Shown: piece after piece, positions 8,375-18,293 of the stretch
How positions within the stretch are numbered: position 1 is the first letter of the stretch
How the letters are laid out: each line of letters starts with the position of its first letter
Assembly: GCA_021324045.1 (NCBI GenBank)
Contig: JAJPJV010000030.1
Span: 1 to 64,000, forward strand
Reading direction: 5' to 3'
DNA length: 64,000 bases
Source of the DNA: Actinomycetota bacterium
Lineage (GTDB): Bacteria > Actinomycetota > Acidimicrobiia > Acidimicrobiales > RAAP-2
Program-made: the position numbers and the translations under genes
Notes under the pieces: model-generated
What the model saw: the letters and a program-made list of their open reading frames with translations, nothing else
What the model was told of the DNA's origin: nothing
The model's database searches: none

Positions 8375-9267
8375 CAATGGACGATCTTGGAGAGCGCGAG
8401 CTCCAAGATATCCATCGCGCCCGCCTCCTTCAGCGCCGGGATGAGCGTGTTGATCTCCCGCTTAGGGACGACCGTCTCGAGTGCATACCCCCCGCCGGCC
8501 AGTTCGGCGATCGTGGGCGAACGGAGCGCGGGGAGGCGACTGAGCACGGCATCGAGACCATCGGTGGAGACGTTGAGCTTGACGAGCACCTTCTCGCGTG
8601 CCTCGATCGTCCCCTGCAGCAGCACGAGGATCTGCTCCATAAAGCGGCGCAGCGCCGGGTCCGCTGCCGAGTCCGGGTTCGCCACGAGCTCGGTGCTCGA
8701 GACGAGCAAGGTGTGCACGACCCGAAGGCCCGCTGCCCGAAGCGCGCGGCCGGTCTCGGTCATGTCAACCACGCAATCGGCGATGTCGGGCACCTTTGCC
8801 TCGGTCGCACCATAAGACACCGAGATCTCCGCGTCGATCCCGTGCTCGGCGAGGCACCGTCTGGTCAGCTCCGGATACTCCGTCGAGACGCGCAGCTTCC
8901 CATCGTGCTTGGCGAGGTCCTCGATGCGCTCGTAGGGGGCGTCTTGGGCAACCGCGAGGACGACGCGCACCGGGTTGGCGGTCTCCTTGGCGTAACGGAG
9001 CTCGCCGAGGGAGACGACGTTGGCCCCACGTTCCTCGATCCAGTCCCGTCCCGTGATCCCGATGTCGAAGAGGCCGTCTTCGACATAGACGGGGATCTCC
9101 TGAGGTCGCAGGATCCGGACCTCACCGATCCGGTCGTCCTCGATCGTCGCCCGATAGTCCACCCCCGACGAGCGGCGAACCGCGAGGTCGGCGGCGGCGA
9201 ACAGCTCGAGCGTCGCGTGCTCGAGCGAGCCCTTCGGCAGGACGAGGCGGAGCTTGCGCGGGCTCAC
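8374..9267 (-). CDS. hisG: ATP phosphoribosyltransferase, long form
   Basis: 297 residues from GTG 9267. It joins ATP and PRPP in the first, feedback-controlled step of histidine synthesis. It begins with RLVLPKGSLEHATLELF; the PRPP site lies near DCVVDMTETGRALRAAGLRVV; the last 75 residues form the regulatory domain of the HisG-long type (TDGLDAVLSRLPALRSPT onward), so no HisZ is needed. An upstream start at 9318 would add 17 Arg-rich residues and looks wrong. Actinobacteria usually have hisE beside hisG; here hisE is absent and the neighbours are ribH and a cold-shock-like gene. Confidence 0.95.
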   Translation of the reverse strand: MSPRKLRLVLPKGSLEHATLELFAAADLAVRRSSGVDYRATIEDDRIGEVRILRPQEIPVYVEDGLFDIGITGRDWIEERGANVVSLGELRYAKETANPVRVVLAVAQDAPYERIEDLAKHDGKLRVSTEYPELTRRCLAEHGIDAEISVSYGATEAKVPDIADCVVDMTETGRALRAAGLRVVHTLLVSSTELVANPDSAADPALRRFMEQILVLLQGTIEAREKVLVKLNVSTDGLDAVLSRLPALRSPTIAELAGGGYALETVVPKREINTLIPALKEAGAMDILELALSKIVH

Positions 9268-9373
9268 CGCGCCCCCACCGTCGCGCCGTGGCGGGATCCG
9301 GGTGCACCGTCGGTCCACGGCGCGCCCAGCCTCGGCCAGGCACCCCGCATCGCTGCGTGACGCAGCGATGCCC

Positions 9374-9901
9374 TCATGAGACCGAGCGGCGCAGGAAGTG
9401 CACCATTTCGACCGCCGTCATCGCCGCCTCCCGTCCTTTGTTCGACTCGTCTGGCATCGAGCGCTGCAACGCCTGCTCGCGGTTCTCGGTGGTCAACACC
9501 CCGAAGGCCACTGGCACCCCAGTGTCGAGCTGCACGCGCTGGATGCCAGCGGCGCACTGCCCAGCCACCATCTCGTAGTGCCCGGTCTCGCCACGGATCA
9601 CCGCGCCCAGGCACACCACCGCGTCGACGCTGCCCGACGCTGCGAAGCGCTGCGCCGCCAGCGGCATCTCGAACGCGCCCGGCACCCAGCGCAGGACCAC
9701 GTGCCCGGGATCCACCCCACATGCGGCCAGGCCCTCGAGCGCGCCGCGAACGAGGCGATCGGTCACCTCCGCGTTGAAGCGCGAACCGATGACCGCGACG
9801 TGCAATCCGCGTCCGTCCCGCGTGCCGACCCCCGGGGGATCCGGGCGCGCACCCCGCTCGTCGATGGTATCTGCGGGCAGGCCGTAGCCTTCAGCGGCCA
9901 C
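9374..9901 (-). CDS. ribH: 6,7-dimethyl-8-ribityllumazine synthase
   Basis: 175 residues. Condenses 5-amino-6-ribitylaminouracil with dihydroxybutanone phosphate to lumazine, the penultimate riboflavin step. Visible landmarks are VIGSRFNAEVTDRLVRGA, the VPGAFEMPLAAQRFA substrate loop, CLGAVIRGETGHYEMVAGQ, and PVAFGVLTTENREQA. The first 30 residues are an extra polar extension. It starts six bases after the ribBA stop, so the two are translated together and supply each other's substrate and product. Confidence 0.97.
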   Translation of the reverse strand: MAAEGYGLPADTIDERGARPDPPGVGTRDGRGLHVAVIGSRFNAEVTDRLVRGALEGLAACGVDPGHVVLRWVPGAFEMPLAAQRFAASGSVDAVVCLGAVIRGETGHYEMVAGQCAAGIQRVQLDTGVPVAFGVLTTENREQALQRSMPDESNKGREAAMTAVEMVHFLRRSVS

Positions 9902-9907
9902 GAACCC

Positions 9908-11188
9908 TCACCGCAGGTCACCCGAGCTCGTCAACGAATCCCCCTCGGGGGCTGGCAAGTCACCGTCCGACATCGGAGGATCGCCCAGTTTCGTCAAAAG
10001 GTGGCCCAGGCGCTCGCGCTTGGTCCGCAGGTATTCGATGTTCTCGGGGTTGGGGGAGGTCTCCAGGGGCACCCGTTCGACGATGTCCAGACCGAACCCC
10101 TCGAGCCCGCCGTACTTGCCCGGGTTGTTGGTCATGAGCCGCATCGTCGTGACCCCCAGGTCGACGAGGATCTGCGCGCCGATGCCGTACTCGCGGCTGT
10201 CGACCGGCAGGCCGAGCTCGAGATTGGCATCGACGGTGTCGTGGCCCTCCTCTTGCAGCCGATAGGCCCGAATCTTGTGGCCGAGCCCGATGCCCCGCCC
10301 CTCGTGGCCACGGAGGTAGACGACGACCCCGCCCTCTCGCTCGATGTGCCCGAGCGCGGCGCGAAGCTGCGGGCCGCAGTCGCAGCGCATCGAGCCGAAG
10401 ACGTCCCCGGTCAAACATTCCGAGTGCACCCGGACGAGCACGTTCTCCCGACCGGCGACCTCGCCGCTCACGAGCGCGAGGTGCTGCTCGCCGTCGATGA
10501 TCGACTCGTACACGTACGCCGTGAACTCGCCCTCCACCGTCGGGATCCGGGCTGCGGACACCCGGCGCACCAGCTTCTCGGTCCGACGCCGATACCGGAT
10601 CAAGTCGGCGATCGTGATGAGCGGTAGGCCGAAGCGCTGCGCGAAGCGTTCCAGCTCGGGGAGCCGTGCCATCGAGGCCTTGTCCTCGGAGACGATCTCG
10701 CACAGCACGCCAGCGGGCACCATTCCGGCGGCACGAGCGAGGTCGACGGCGGCCTCGGTGTGTCCTGCCCGCTTGAGCACGCCGCCCTCCCGATAGCGCA
10801 GCGGGAAAATGTGCCCGGGACGCCGGAGGTCGGAGGGCTGCGTCGAGGGATCGATGAGGGCTGCGATCGTCGCCGCGCGGTCTGCGGCAGAGATGCCGGT
10901 CGTGGTGCGGTTGCGCGCGTCCACGCTCACCGTGAACGCCGTTCGCTGCGCCTCGGTGTTCGTGTGCACCATCAGTGGCAGATCGAGCTGGTCCGCTCGC
11001 TCGGGGGTGATGGGGCAACAGATCACCCCCGAGGTGTGCTGGAGGAAGAAAGCGATCTTCTCCGGGGTCGCCGATTGGGCGGCCATGATGAGGTCGCCCT
11101 CGTTCTCCCGGTCCGCATCGTCGACGACGACGACCATCCCCCCGTTGGCGATTGCCTCGATCGCTGTCTCGATGGCCGCGAAGGGCAT
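9908..11188 (-). CDS. ribBA: Bifunctional DHBP synthase / GTP cyclohydrolase II
   Basis: 426 residues. The N-terminal half (1-205) is dihydroxybutanone-phosphate synthase, with [11 protein letters not shown] and [17 protein letters not shown]. The C-terminal half is GTP cyclohydrolase II, with zinc ligands in [18 protein letters not shown] and the [13 protein letters not shown] loop. Together they make both precursors of lumazine. The ATG at 11188 overlaps the ribD stop (TGATG). The last 30 residues or so are a variable acidic/Ser tail. Confidence 0.97.
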   Translation of the reverse strand: MPFAAIETAIEAIANGGMVVVVDDADRENEGDLIMAAQSATPEKIAFFLQHTSGVICCPITPERADQLDLPLMVHTNTEAQRTAFTVSVDARNRTTTGISAADRAATIAALIDPSTQPSDLRRPGHIFPLRYREGGVLKRAGHTEAAVDLARAAGMVPAGVLCEIVSEDKASMARLPELERFAQRFGLPLITIADLIRYRRRTEKLVRRVSAARIPTVEGEFTAYVYESIIDGEQHLALVSGEVAGRENVLVRVHSECLTGDVFGSMRCDCGPQLRAALGHIEREGGVVVYLRGHEGRGIGLGHKIRAYRLQEEGHDTVDANLELGLPVDSREYGIGAQILVDLGVTTMRLMTNNPGKYGGLEGFGLDIVERVPLETSPNPENIEYLRTKRERLGHLLTKLGDPPMSDGDLPAPEGDSLTSSGDLR

Positions 11189-12267
11189 CAGGCTGCCAGC
11201 TCCACCCGCAGGTCTGACCCCAGACGCTCCACCCCGAGGACCCTCCCCCGCCACAGCTCCCCAATGGTCTGCGCACCGTGCCCGGCGAACGCCGGGAACG
11301 CGTCGTCGCCACCGAACAGCGCCGGCGCGAGGTACAGGACGTAGCGATCGACGAGGCGGGCACGGTGGAACGCCGACGCGACCGTCGGACCCCCTTCCAC
11401 GAGCACCTGCAAGACCCCCTTGGCACCCAGTTGGTCGAGGATCTCCCCGAGATCCCCCTTCATCGAGAGCGCGGGTTGGACCTTCGCGCCGACCGGCACG
11501 TCGCCGAGCACGACGCGTAGCGGCTGACGAGCCGTCGGATCGCCGAGGCGGACGGTCAGTGCGGGATCGTCCGCGCGCACCGTTCCCGCCCCCACGAGCA
11601 CCGCGTCGGACTCGGCCCGCAGGCGGTGGACATCTCTGCGAGCGGCTTCGCCGGTCAGCCACTGACTCGTCCCGTCGGGAGCCGCGGTCCGTCCGTCGAG
11701 GGTGAGCGCCAGCTTGAGCACGACCCAGGGGCGCCCGGTCCGGCGATGCTTCACGTAGGGGGCGAGCTGCTCGGCGACCGCTTCGGCACCCACCCCCGTC
11801 GTTACCTCGATCCCCGCCGCCTCCAGCATGGCGATCCCACCCCCGGACACCTGGGGGTCCGGGTCGGTGATGCCGATGACCACCCGTCGCACCCCGGCAG
11901 CGGCGATGGCCTCGGCACACGGTGGGGTGCGGCCGTGATGGCTGCAGGGCTCGAGGGTCGTGTACAGCGTGGCACCGGCCGCGGCCCCCGCCCCTTGCGC
12001 TCGACGGAGGGCCACGATCTCCGCATGGGCACCACCGGGGGGACGGGTTGCACCCTCGAAGGTCTTCCCGTCGGGGGCAACCACGACACATCCCACCCAT
12101 GGATTCGGCGCGGTCGTCGTCCGAACCCCTTGGGCGAGCTGGCATGCTCGGGCCATGTACGCGTCATCATCGGCGACCGGAGTCCCATCGAGTCGGTCCG
12201 GTCGCGGCCCCGGCGACGCGCCGACCAGCACGTCGGTAGAGAAGTGCTGATCAGAGCCGACGCGCAT
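11188..12267 (-). CDS. ribD: Riboflavin biosynthesis deaminase-reductase
   Basis: 359 residues. The N-terminal deaminase has the zinc motif [10 protein letters not shown] plus [15 protein letters not shown]. The C-terminal reductase begins near [16 protein letters not shown] and ends with [12 protein letters not shown] and the [12 protein letters not shown] strand. Two consecutive riboflavin steps are thus fused. The ATG at 12267 lies four bases after the rpe stop; it adds a 37-residue leader before the conserved MARACQLAQ, where a second ATG (12156) lies, so the start is uncertain. No riboflavin synthase gene (ribE) is in this operon. Confidence 0.95.
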   Translation of the reverse strand: MRVGSDQHFSTDVLVGASPGPRPDRLDGTPVADDDAYMARACQLAQGVRTTTAPNPWVGCVVVAPDGKTFEGATRPPGGAHAEIVALRRAQGAGAAAGATLYTTLEPCSHHGRTPPCAEAIAAAGVRRVVIGITDPDPQVSGGGIAMLEAAGIEVTTGVGAEAVAEQLAPYVKHRRTGRPWVVLKLALTLDGRTAAPDGTSQWLTGEAARRDVHRLRAESDAVLVGAGTVRADDPALTVRLGDPTARQPLRVVLGDVPVGAKVQPALSMKGDLGEILDQLGAKGVLQVLVEGGPTVASAFHRARLVDRYVLYLAPALFGGDDAFPAFAGHGAQTIGELWRGRVLGVERLGSDLRVELAA

Positions 12268-12271
12268 CGGT

Positions 12272-13003
12272 TCACGATCCTACCTTGAGCGCTGCGCGGG
12301 ACTCCTCGGCCACCCGACGGATGTCTTCGACGGCCTCCCAGGGCCGAGGATGCCCGAAGATCGCGCTCCCCGCGACGAACACGTTCGCGCCGGCTCGCGC
12401 CGCCAGTGCGGCGCTGCGGTGATCGATGCCGCCGTCCACCTCGACGTCCAGCACGAGCCCGGCTGCGTCGGCAGCGTGGCGTACCTGCTCGACTTTCGCC
12501 AGCACCTCGGGCATGAACTCCTGACCGCCGAAGCCTGGGAACACCGTCATGCACAGCACAAGATCCACCCGGTCCAGGTACGGCTCTGCTGCCTCGAACG
12601 GGGTGTCGGGGTTGAGCGCGATCCCCGCTCGCAACCCCAGCTCGCGCATGGTGGCCACCAAGGCCTCGGTCCCCCCGACCTCGACGTGGACCGTGCAGCT
12701 ATCGGCACCGGCCTGGGCGAAGGCTCCCAGGTAACGTCCGGGATCCGTCATCATCAGATGGCAGTCGAAGAACAACCCCGAATGACGCCGAAGGGAGGCG
12801 ACGACCGGCGGTCCGATCGTGAGGTTCGGCACGAAGTGGGCGTCCATGACGTCGACATGGAGCCAATCGGCCACCGCGGAGACCTCTCCGACCGCTTCGG
12901 CGAGCGCACCGAAGTCCGCCGAGAGCAGCGACGGCGCGACCTTGATCGCGCCTGCTGGCCCGGCCTCTCGAATCCGGCTCTGCTGGCTCTTCCGGCGCCC
13001 CAT
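12272..13003 (-). CDS. rpe: Ribulose-5-phosphate 3-epimerase
   Basis: 243 residues from ATG 13003. TIM-barrel enzyme interconverting ribulose-5-P and xylulose-5-P; ribulose-5-P is also the RibBA substrate, so its place before ribD makes metabolic sense. Motifs seen: APSLLSADFGAL, DVMDAHFVPNLTIGP, the metal-ligand HLMMTDPGRY, MTVFPGFGGQEF, and DVEVDGGI. The start is supported by TACGCT eight bases upstream and a CGGAG between. The upstream start at 13051 would add an Arg-rich stretch. Confidence 0.95.
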   Translation of the reverse strand: MGRRKSQQSRIREAGPAGAIKVAPSLLSADFGALAEAVGEVSAVADWLHVDVMDAHFVPNLTIGPPVVASLRRHSGLFFDCHLMMTDPGRYLGAFAQAGADSCTVHVEVGGTEALVATMRELGLRAGIALNPDTPFEAAEPYLDRVDLVLCMTVFPGFGGQEFMPEVLAKVEQVRHAADAAGLVLDVEVDGGIDHRSAALAARAGANVFVAGSAIFGHPRPWEAVEDIRRVAEESRAALKVGS

Positions 13004-13011
13004 CGTCTCCG

Positions 13012-13017
13012 AGCGTA
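13012..13017 (-). promoter_or_regulatory. Probable -10 box for rpe
   Basis: TACGCT on the minus strand, eight bases before the rpe ATG. The same hexamer stands 7-8 bases before menH and menE. It could give the rpe-rib genes their own short-leader transcript inside the longer run. Confidence 0.4.
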
Positions 13018-13075
13018 GAGGCCAGCGACGTCGAAGCGGCCCGAAGCGCACACCCCGGCGTTCATCGAGCGCCGA

Positions 13076-13975
13076 TCACGCCTCCCGCTCGGCGCCCAGC
13101 CTCGTTCCGGGTTCGATCCGGGCACCGCGCCGGAACGCTTCGATCGACATCGCTCGGCCCCCGGCGGGTTGGACCCGGATCAACCGGAGCCATCCGGAGC
13201 CGGTCGCCACGTCGTTGCCCGACAGGGTGCCCGGCGGGACCGGTGGCTGCTCGTCGACCCGCACGGCGACCGCGTCGAGCACTCGGAGACGGCGCCCGTG
13301 GATCGCGCTGTAGGCGCCGTCGAGCCGCACGACGCGCTCGAGCAGCACGGCGGGCTGCTCCCAGTGGAGCTCGAGTTCCTCCGGGCGGATCTTCTCTGCG
13401 TAGCTCGGCTCCCCTTCCTGGGGTCGCGGGGTGGGGAGTCCTTCGGCCCCGCCGGCAAGGAGATCGACGAGCAGGCGCGTGCCGACCTCGGTCAAGCGCT
13501 CGCGCAGCGGTCCGAGGTGCTCGTGCGGTTCGATCCCAACCGCGGCACTCGCGTAGATGGGCCCGGTGTCGAGGGTCTCTTCGAGGGCCATGATGGAGAC
13601 CCCGGTCACTGTCTCGCCAGCGAGGATCGCGCGCTCCACCGGCGCGGCCCCGCGCCAGTGCGGCAGCAGCGAATAGTGGAGGTTCAGCATCGGGACCGTA
13701 GCGAGCACCGAGGCGGGAATCAGCCGCCCGTAGGCGACGACCACGCCCAGCTCGATCGGTGGCGCTCCTCCGAGCAGATCCGCGACTCGATGGCTCACGG
13801 GCAGACCGAGCCGCAGGGCAGCTTCCTTCACCGGGCTGGGGCTGAGCGATCCTCCCCGGCCCCGCCTGCGGTCCTCCCTCGTGACCACAAGTGCGACCTC
13901 GTGGCCGGCCGCCACCAGCGCCTCGAGTGGGCGGACCGCGAACTGCGGCGTTCCGACGAAGGCGATCCGGGCCAC
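13076..13975 (-). CDS. fmt: Methionyl-tRNA formyltransferase
   Basis: 299 residues. Formylates initiator Met-tRNA using 10-formyl-tetrahydrofolate. The N-terminal formyltransferase fold has RIAFVGTPQFAV, VVVAYGRLIP and the catalytic LNLHYSLLPHWRGAAPVERAI with the Asn, His and later Asp of LDTGPIY. The C-terminal OB-like tRNA-binding domain starts near residue 205. The start is GTG. It sits downstream of def, the enzyme that later removes the formyl group. An rsmB gene, often found after fmt in actinobacteria, is missing here. Confidence 0.97.
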   Translation of the reverse strand: MARIAFVGTPQFAVRPLEALVAAGHEVALVVTREDRRRGRGGSLSPSPVKEAALRLGLPVSHRVADLLGGAPPIELGVVVAYGRLIPASVLATVPMLNLHYSLLPHWRGAAPVERAILAGETVTGVSIMALEETLDTGPIYASAAVGIEPHEHLGPLRERLTEVGTRLLVDLLAGGAEGLPTPRPQEGEPSYAEKIRPEELELHWEQPAVLLERVVRLDGAYSAIHGRRLRVLDAVAVRVDEQPPVPPGTLSGNDVATGSGWLRLIRVQPAGGRAMSIEAFRRGARIEPGTRLGAEREA

Positions 13976-14120
13976 GCCCGCTGCAGGCTATCGAACCGGC
14001 GGTGCTCAGGCAGTCGGGCTGGGCTCGCCATCGCTCGGTGGGCGTGGGCCACCGACGGGCACGACCGCCCCTCCGTTGAGACCCGCGACCCGTCAGCGGC
14101 GCCAGGCGAGCCGGTCGGGA

Positions 14121-14621
14121 TCAGGGCCTTACGGCCTCCAGGCTCCGTTCGCGAAGCACCTTGAGGGCCTGGCGGCGCTGGTCCTCGTCGAGCCGTTCGA
14201 TCAGAAGGATCCCGTCGAGATGGTCGATCTCGTGTTCGAACACCCTTGCCTCAAGCTCGTCCGCCTCGATGTCGATCTCGTTGCCGTCGAGATCGATGCC
14301 GACCAGGTGGACGCGGCCCGGACGAACGATCGGCCAGCTCAGTCCCGGGATCGACAGGCAGCCCTCCTCGTAGGTCCACTCTCCGCTCGACTCGACGATC
14401 CGCGGGTTGATGACTGCCCGGGGGCCCTTCCCGATGTCATAGACGAAGAGTCGGCGCTGGACCCCCACCTGGTTCGCGGCGAGGCCGCTCCCGGGAGCCT
14501 CGTGCATCGTCTCGATCATCTCCTCCACCAGCCGGACGAGACGACCGTCGATCTCTTCGACCTCCTGGGTGGGCTGTCGCAGCACCGGGTCTCCGTACTG
14601 GCGAATGGAGAAGGCAGCCAT
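14121..14621 (-). CDS. def: Peptide deformylase
   Basis: 166 residues. Metalloprotease removing the N-formyl group from new proteins. All three family motifs are present: GSGLAANQ (44-51), EGCLS (86-90, Cys88 as metal ligand) and HEIDH (130-134, two His ligands and the catalytic Glu). The ATG has no clear Shine-Dalgarno but has TAGCAT exactly six bases upstream, suggesting a leaderless transcript. It lies 145 bases upstream of fmt. The 208 bases back to priA hold nothing I can name. Confidence 0.97.
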   Translation of the reverse strand: MAAFSIRQYGDPVLRQPTQEVEEIDGRLVRLVEEMIETMHEAPGSGLAANQVGVQRRLFVYDIGKGPRAVINPRIVESSGEWTYEEGCLSIPGLSWPIVRPGRVHLVGIDLDGNEIDIEADELEARVFEHEIDHLDGILLIERLDEDQRRQALKVLRERSLEAVRP

Positions 14622-14627
14622 GACACC

Positions 14628-14633
14628 ATGCTA
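14628..14633 (-). promoter_or_regulatory. Probable -10 box for def, leaderless
   Basis: TAGCAT on the minus strand, six bases before the def ATG. It marks def-fmt as a likely separate transcription start after priA. Confidence 0.5.
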
Positions 14634-14829
14634 ACGGCCTCACGCAGCATCCATCCTGGCTGTCCATCCTGCTATGGGCGTCCTCAGCCGTCGGTGGCAG
14701 CATCTCCGGTGGGGTCTTCGGGCACGCTGCGCCCACGGCGAGCCAACGCCGCTTGCGCCTGACGACGTCGTCGCCACCTGTCGAGCAGGCCGACAGGGCG
14801 AACGAGGTCGGCACCGACGGCGGAACCCT

Positions 14830-16896
14830 TCAGACGTCGATCGGATCGACGACGATCCGCAACCTCCCCGAGGCGCTCTGGGCTTCTCGTGCCAGCGCAT
14901 CGCACAACGTGACATGGTCGGGCGCTCGCACCAGCCACCGCCGCTCACCGAGCGCCGAGTACTCACAGCCGAGACCGGTCACGAACTCCCCGCCGGTCTC
15001 GCCCTCCACGGTTGCCAACGCCGTCGTCGGTGGGAGCGCCAGTTCGGCCCGGACCCGGCGCTCCCTGCGCGCCAGGACCTCCGGATCCCCCCGGACGGCG
15101 GCAACCAGGGTCTCATGGTCCGGGAGGCGGGTCTGGACCAGGACCTGTCCCCGCAAGGCCGAACCTCTCGGGCCAACGAGCCGCCCGGCCTTTGCCAGCA
15201 GGGCAAGAGCTTGCTCGGCGGCACCAAAGCGCGGCGCCAAGAGGTGCTGGTCGAAATCCAAGAAGGCCACGGCTGATGCACGACGGACCCGGTGGAGCAC
15301 GGCTTCGGTCCCGACCACCACCCTCGCCCGAGCAAGGGAGGCGCCGGCGGAGTCGAGCGCGACCGCAACGCCATCGCCCCGGGCCGTCCCCCCACCCTGG
15401 GCGGCACCGGCAACGGGGTGCGGTCCCCTTCGGGTCGACGCGGTGACCTCGAGCACCGACACCCCCAGGAGCGCTTCGAGCTCCTCGCGAATCCGCGTGA
15501 CGCCGGGACGCAGCACCTTGAGGCGCAGGCCACCGCAGCCCGCGCAGACCTTGGGCCGCTCCGCTCCGCACGATCGGCACCGCAGGCCGCCAGCCGCCCC
15601 AGCGCTGCCCCTCGGTCCGGGCGCGGTCGGTGCGGCCTCCTCGAGCGGTCGCCAACAGCGCTCGCAGTACGCGAGCTCACCGCAGGCCGCGCAGGCGAGC
15701 AAGCTTGCCCGACCGAGCCGGTTGAACACCACCACGAGCGGGACGGCGGGGACCGGGCCGAAGCGTCCTGCCCCCGCCGCGCCTGCCGAGGTCGCGCCTT
15801 GGGGCGCCTGCTCGGACTGTGACAGCGCTCGGGGTGCCGGCAGCGTGGCGCGCTCGTCGCCGGGCGAAGCGGCGAGCACCCGACGCGCCAAGCGGACGAA
15901 CTCCTCCGAGAACCACCCGGTTCTGGGGTCCGCGCCGCGCCGGTCGACGACGGTCACCACGGGCCACCCCGCACGCTCGGATCCCCCACGAGGTGCGATC
16001 ACCACCCGCCCCGCTGACAGCGTCACCGTCGGACAGGCCGACACGAGGACGCATGGTGCGCCGTCCCTACGAGCACGCTCGACCACGACCGATGGCGCGT
16101 CGTAGCAGGGGGCGCGTTCTTCCCGGAACGATTCGTCGTGGGCGTCGAGCACGACGGCGGCTCCGATCCGGCTGAGCGGCGCGAATGCCCCGGCACGGGA
16201 GCCGACGACGATCGGCCACCCCGCTGCAGCCTCTGCCCAGTCTCGGGTCGCGCGCCATCCCCGGGCGTTCAGTCGGCTCGTCAAGCGCTCGGCCCAACCA
16301 CTGTTTGGGACCAAGACCAACAGCGGCCCATCGCACCAGCTCGACAGGGCCACGACGATGGGAAGCAGATCGCGAAGCGGTGGGACCCGAACCACCGCGG
16401 CACCTCCCGCTCCCTGGAGCGCGCGCCACAGCTCGCGTTGGTCAATACCCTCCACCAGCTCGCCTGGTCCCGGGCACGAGCCAGGCCACGGGTGCCGGGG
16501 CGATCGATCGTTTGCCCCGGTGGCGTCCGCATCCCGACGAGACAGGACGCGCCCGCTGGGGGGTGTCGGGAGGGACCGGACGACGCGCGTCGAGGAGGCG
16601 GTCTTGAGCAGCGGTGCGAGCGGTCCCGCCCAGCGCCATGCTGCCCACTCGGCCAGCGCCACCACCGACGCCGGAGGCCCGAGGCTGCTGACCCCGAGCA
16701 ACGGCTTGGCGATCACCCCCGGCGTGGGGGCAACGGAGTCTTCGACCACCCAGCCGGTGACCCGACGTCCGTGGAGCTCGACCCGGACCCGGGTGCCGAT
16801 TTGGACGGCGTCCTTGAGGGCCTCAGGCACGGCATAGTCGAAGCGGCGAGGCACTGCCGCCAGATCGGGCAGGACCCGGACCAAGCGCAACGGCAT
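14830..16896 (-). CDS. priA: PriA-like primosomal protein, helicase motifs degenerate
   Basis: 688 residues. PriA normally reloads the replisome at stalled forks. The N-terminal 3'-DNA-binding domain (1-110) and the zinc cluster (Cys 402, 405, 411, 414, 440, 443, 451, 454) are intact. The ATPase core is not: where E. coli PriA has the Walker A GSGKT, this protein has VRVPPLRD (about 170-177), and the DEEH box is DAHD (251-254). It probably binds DNA but cannot unwind it, as reported for other actinobacterial PriA proteins. The start has GAAGGGAGA just upstream. The 200 bases to metK hold no gene I can see. Confidence 0.92.
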   Translation of the reverse strand: MPLRLVRVLPDLAAVPRRFDYAVPEALKDAVQIGTRVRVELHGRRVTGWVVEDSVAPTPGVIAKPLLGVSSLGPPASVVALAEWAAWRWAGPLAPLLKTASSTRVVRSLPTPPSGRVLSRRDADATGANDRSPRHPWPGSCPGPGELVEGIDQRELWRALQGAGGAAVVRVPPLRDLLPIVVALSSWCDGPLLVLVPNSGWAERLTSRLNARGWRATRDWAEAAAGWPIVVGSRAGAFAPLSRIGAAVVLDAHDESFREERAPCYDAPSVVVERARRDGAPCVLVSACPTVTLSAGRVVIAPRGGSERAGWPVVTVVDRRGADPRTGWFSEEFVRLARRVLAASPGDERATLPAPRALSQSEQAPQGATSAGAAGAGRFGPVPAVPLVVVFNRLGRASLLACAACGELAYCERCWRPLEEAAPTAPGPRGSAGAAGGLRCRSCGAERPKVCAGCGGLRLKVLRPGVTRIREELEALLGVSVLEVTASTRRGPHPVAGAAQGGGTARGDGVAVALDSAGASLARARVVVGTEAVLHRVRRASAVAFLDFDQHLLAPRFGAAEQALALLAKAGRLVGPRGSALRGQVLVQTRLPDHETLVAAVRGDPEVLARRERRVRAELALPPTTALATVEGETGGEFVTGLGCEYSALGERRWLVRAPDHVTLCDALAREAQSASGRLRIVVDPIDV

Positions 16897-17096
16897 TCTC
16901 CCTTCGGCGGGCTCCCATCGAGGCGGGTCGGCACCGGCGCCGCCATCGTCGCGCGACCTCGACGCGCGTTCTGGCAGCGTTCCCCCAGGCTCATCGTGTT
17001 CCCCAGGCGAGGGGCCGTGTGGCTGGTCCCTTCGAGTCGGTCCCCTTCGAGTCGGCCCTCCGCCGCCTTGACCCCGAGACGCTCAGGGCCAACAGG

Positions 17097-18293
17097 TCAC
17101 AGACCGAGCGCGGCCCGCAGCTCGTCGACGCGGGGGGTCGCCTCCCAGGTGAACTCTTTGTCCGAACGACCGAAGTGACCGTAGGCGGCGGTCCGCCGGT
17201 AGATGGGACGACGAAGGTCCAGGTCGCGGATGATCGCCGCCGGGCGGAGGTCGAAGAGCTCCCGAACGGCCGCGGCGATCTTGGCCGGGTCGACCGTCTC
17301 GGTGCCGAAGGTCTCCACGAGCAGCGAGATCGGTCTCGCCACCCCGATCGCGTACGCCACCTGGACCTCGCACCGGCGCGCCGCACCGGAGGCGACGACG
17401 TGCTTGGCGACCCAGCGCGCCGCGTAGGCCGCCGAACGGTCGACCTTGGAGGGGTCCTTCCCCGAGAACGCACCACCCCCGTGGCGTGCCATGCCCCCGT
17501 AGGTGTCCACGATGATCTTCCGGCCGGTGAGCCCGGTGTCCGCGCCGGGACCTCCCCGCTCGAAGACCCCTGTGGGGTTGGCGAAGACCCGGACGTTGTC
17601 GGTATCGAGGGTGCTGGGGAGCAACGGATGGATCACGTGCTCCTTGAGGTCTGGCAGCAACAGCGTCTCGAGGTCGATGCCGGGACGGTGCTGCGTGGAG
17701 ATGACCACCGTGTCGAGGGCGATGGGCCGGCCGTCCTCGTAGACGACGCTCACCTGGGTCTTGCCGTCCGGACAGATGTAGGGCAGCACGCCGACCCGGC
17801 GCACCTGCGCCAGGCGCTGCGCGAAGCGATGCGCCAACCAGATCGGCAGCGGCATCAGGTCCGGCGTCTCGTCACAGGCGAAGCCGAACATCATGCCCTG
17901 GTCGCCGGCACCCTGGGCGTTCAGCACGTCCTCGCCACCGGCTCCAGTGCGAAACTCGTACGCCGCGCCCACCCCCTGGGCGATGTCGGGCGACTGCTCG
18001 CCGATCGTCACGACGACGCCACAGGTGCGTCCGTTGAAACCGACCGCGTCGTTGTCGTAGCCGATGTCGCAGATCGTCGAACGCACGATCGACTGGATGT
18101 CGACATAGGTCTTCGTCGTGATCTCGCCGGCAACCACCACCAGCCCGGTCGTCAACAACGCCTCGCAGGCCACGCGGCTGTTGGGGTCCTCCTCCAAGAG
18201 CGCGTCGAGGATGGCGTCGGAGATCTGGTCGGCCATCTTGTCGGGATGGCCCTCGGTCACCGACTCCGAGGTAAAGGTGCTGCGAACGCTCAT
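17097..18293 (-). CDS. metK: S-adenosylmethionine synthetase
   Basis: 398 residues. Makes SAM from ATP and methionine. Landmarks: [20 protein letters not shown] at the N-terminus, [12 protein letters not shown] (the ATP-site signature), and [19 protein letters not shown]. Full length. The ATG overlaps the coaBC stop by four bases (ATGA), so there is no room for a SAM riboswitch and metK is expressed from upstream. The product supplies the methyltransferases of the window. Confidence 0.97.
   Translation of the reverse strand: MSVRSTFTSESVTEGHPDKMADQISDAILDALLEEDPNSRVACEALLTTGLVVVAGEITTKTYVDIQSIVRSTICDIGYDNDAVGFNGRTCGVVVTIGEQSPDIAQGVGAAYEFRTGAGGEDVLNAQGAGDQGMMFGFACDETPDLMPLPIWLAHRFAQRLAQVRRVGVLPYICPDGKTQVSVVYEDGRPIALDTVVISTQHRPGIDLETLLLPDLKEHVIHPLLPSTLDTDNVRVFANPTGVFERGGPGADTGLTGRKIIVDTYGGMARHGGGAFSGKDPSKVDRSAAYAARWVAKHVVASGAARRCEVQVAYAIGVARPISLLVETFGTETVDPAKIAAAVRELFDLRPAAIIRDLDLRRPIYRRTAAYGHFGRSDKEFTWEATPRVDELRAALGL

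Noticed and set aside
18290-18293. Search for a SAM riboswitch before metK
   Set aside because: metK overlaps coaBC by four bases, so there is no leader.
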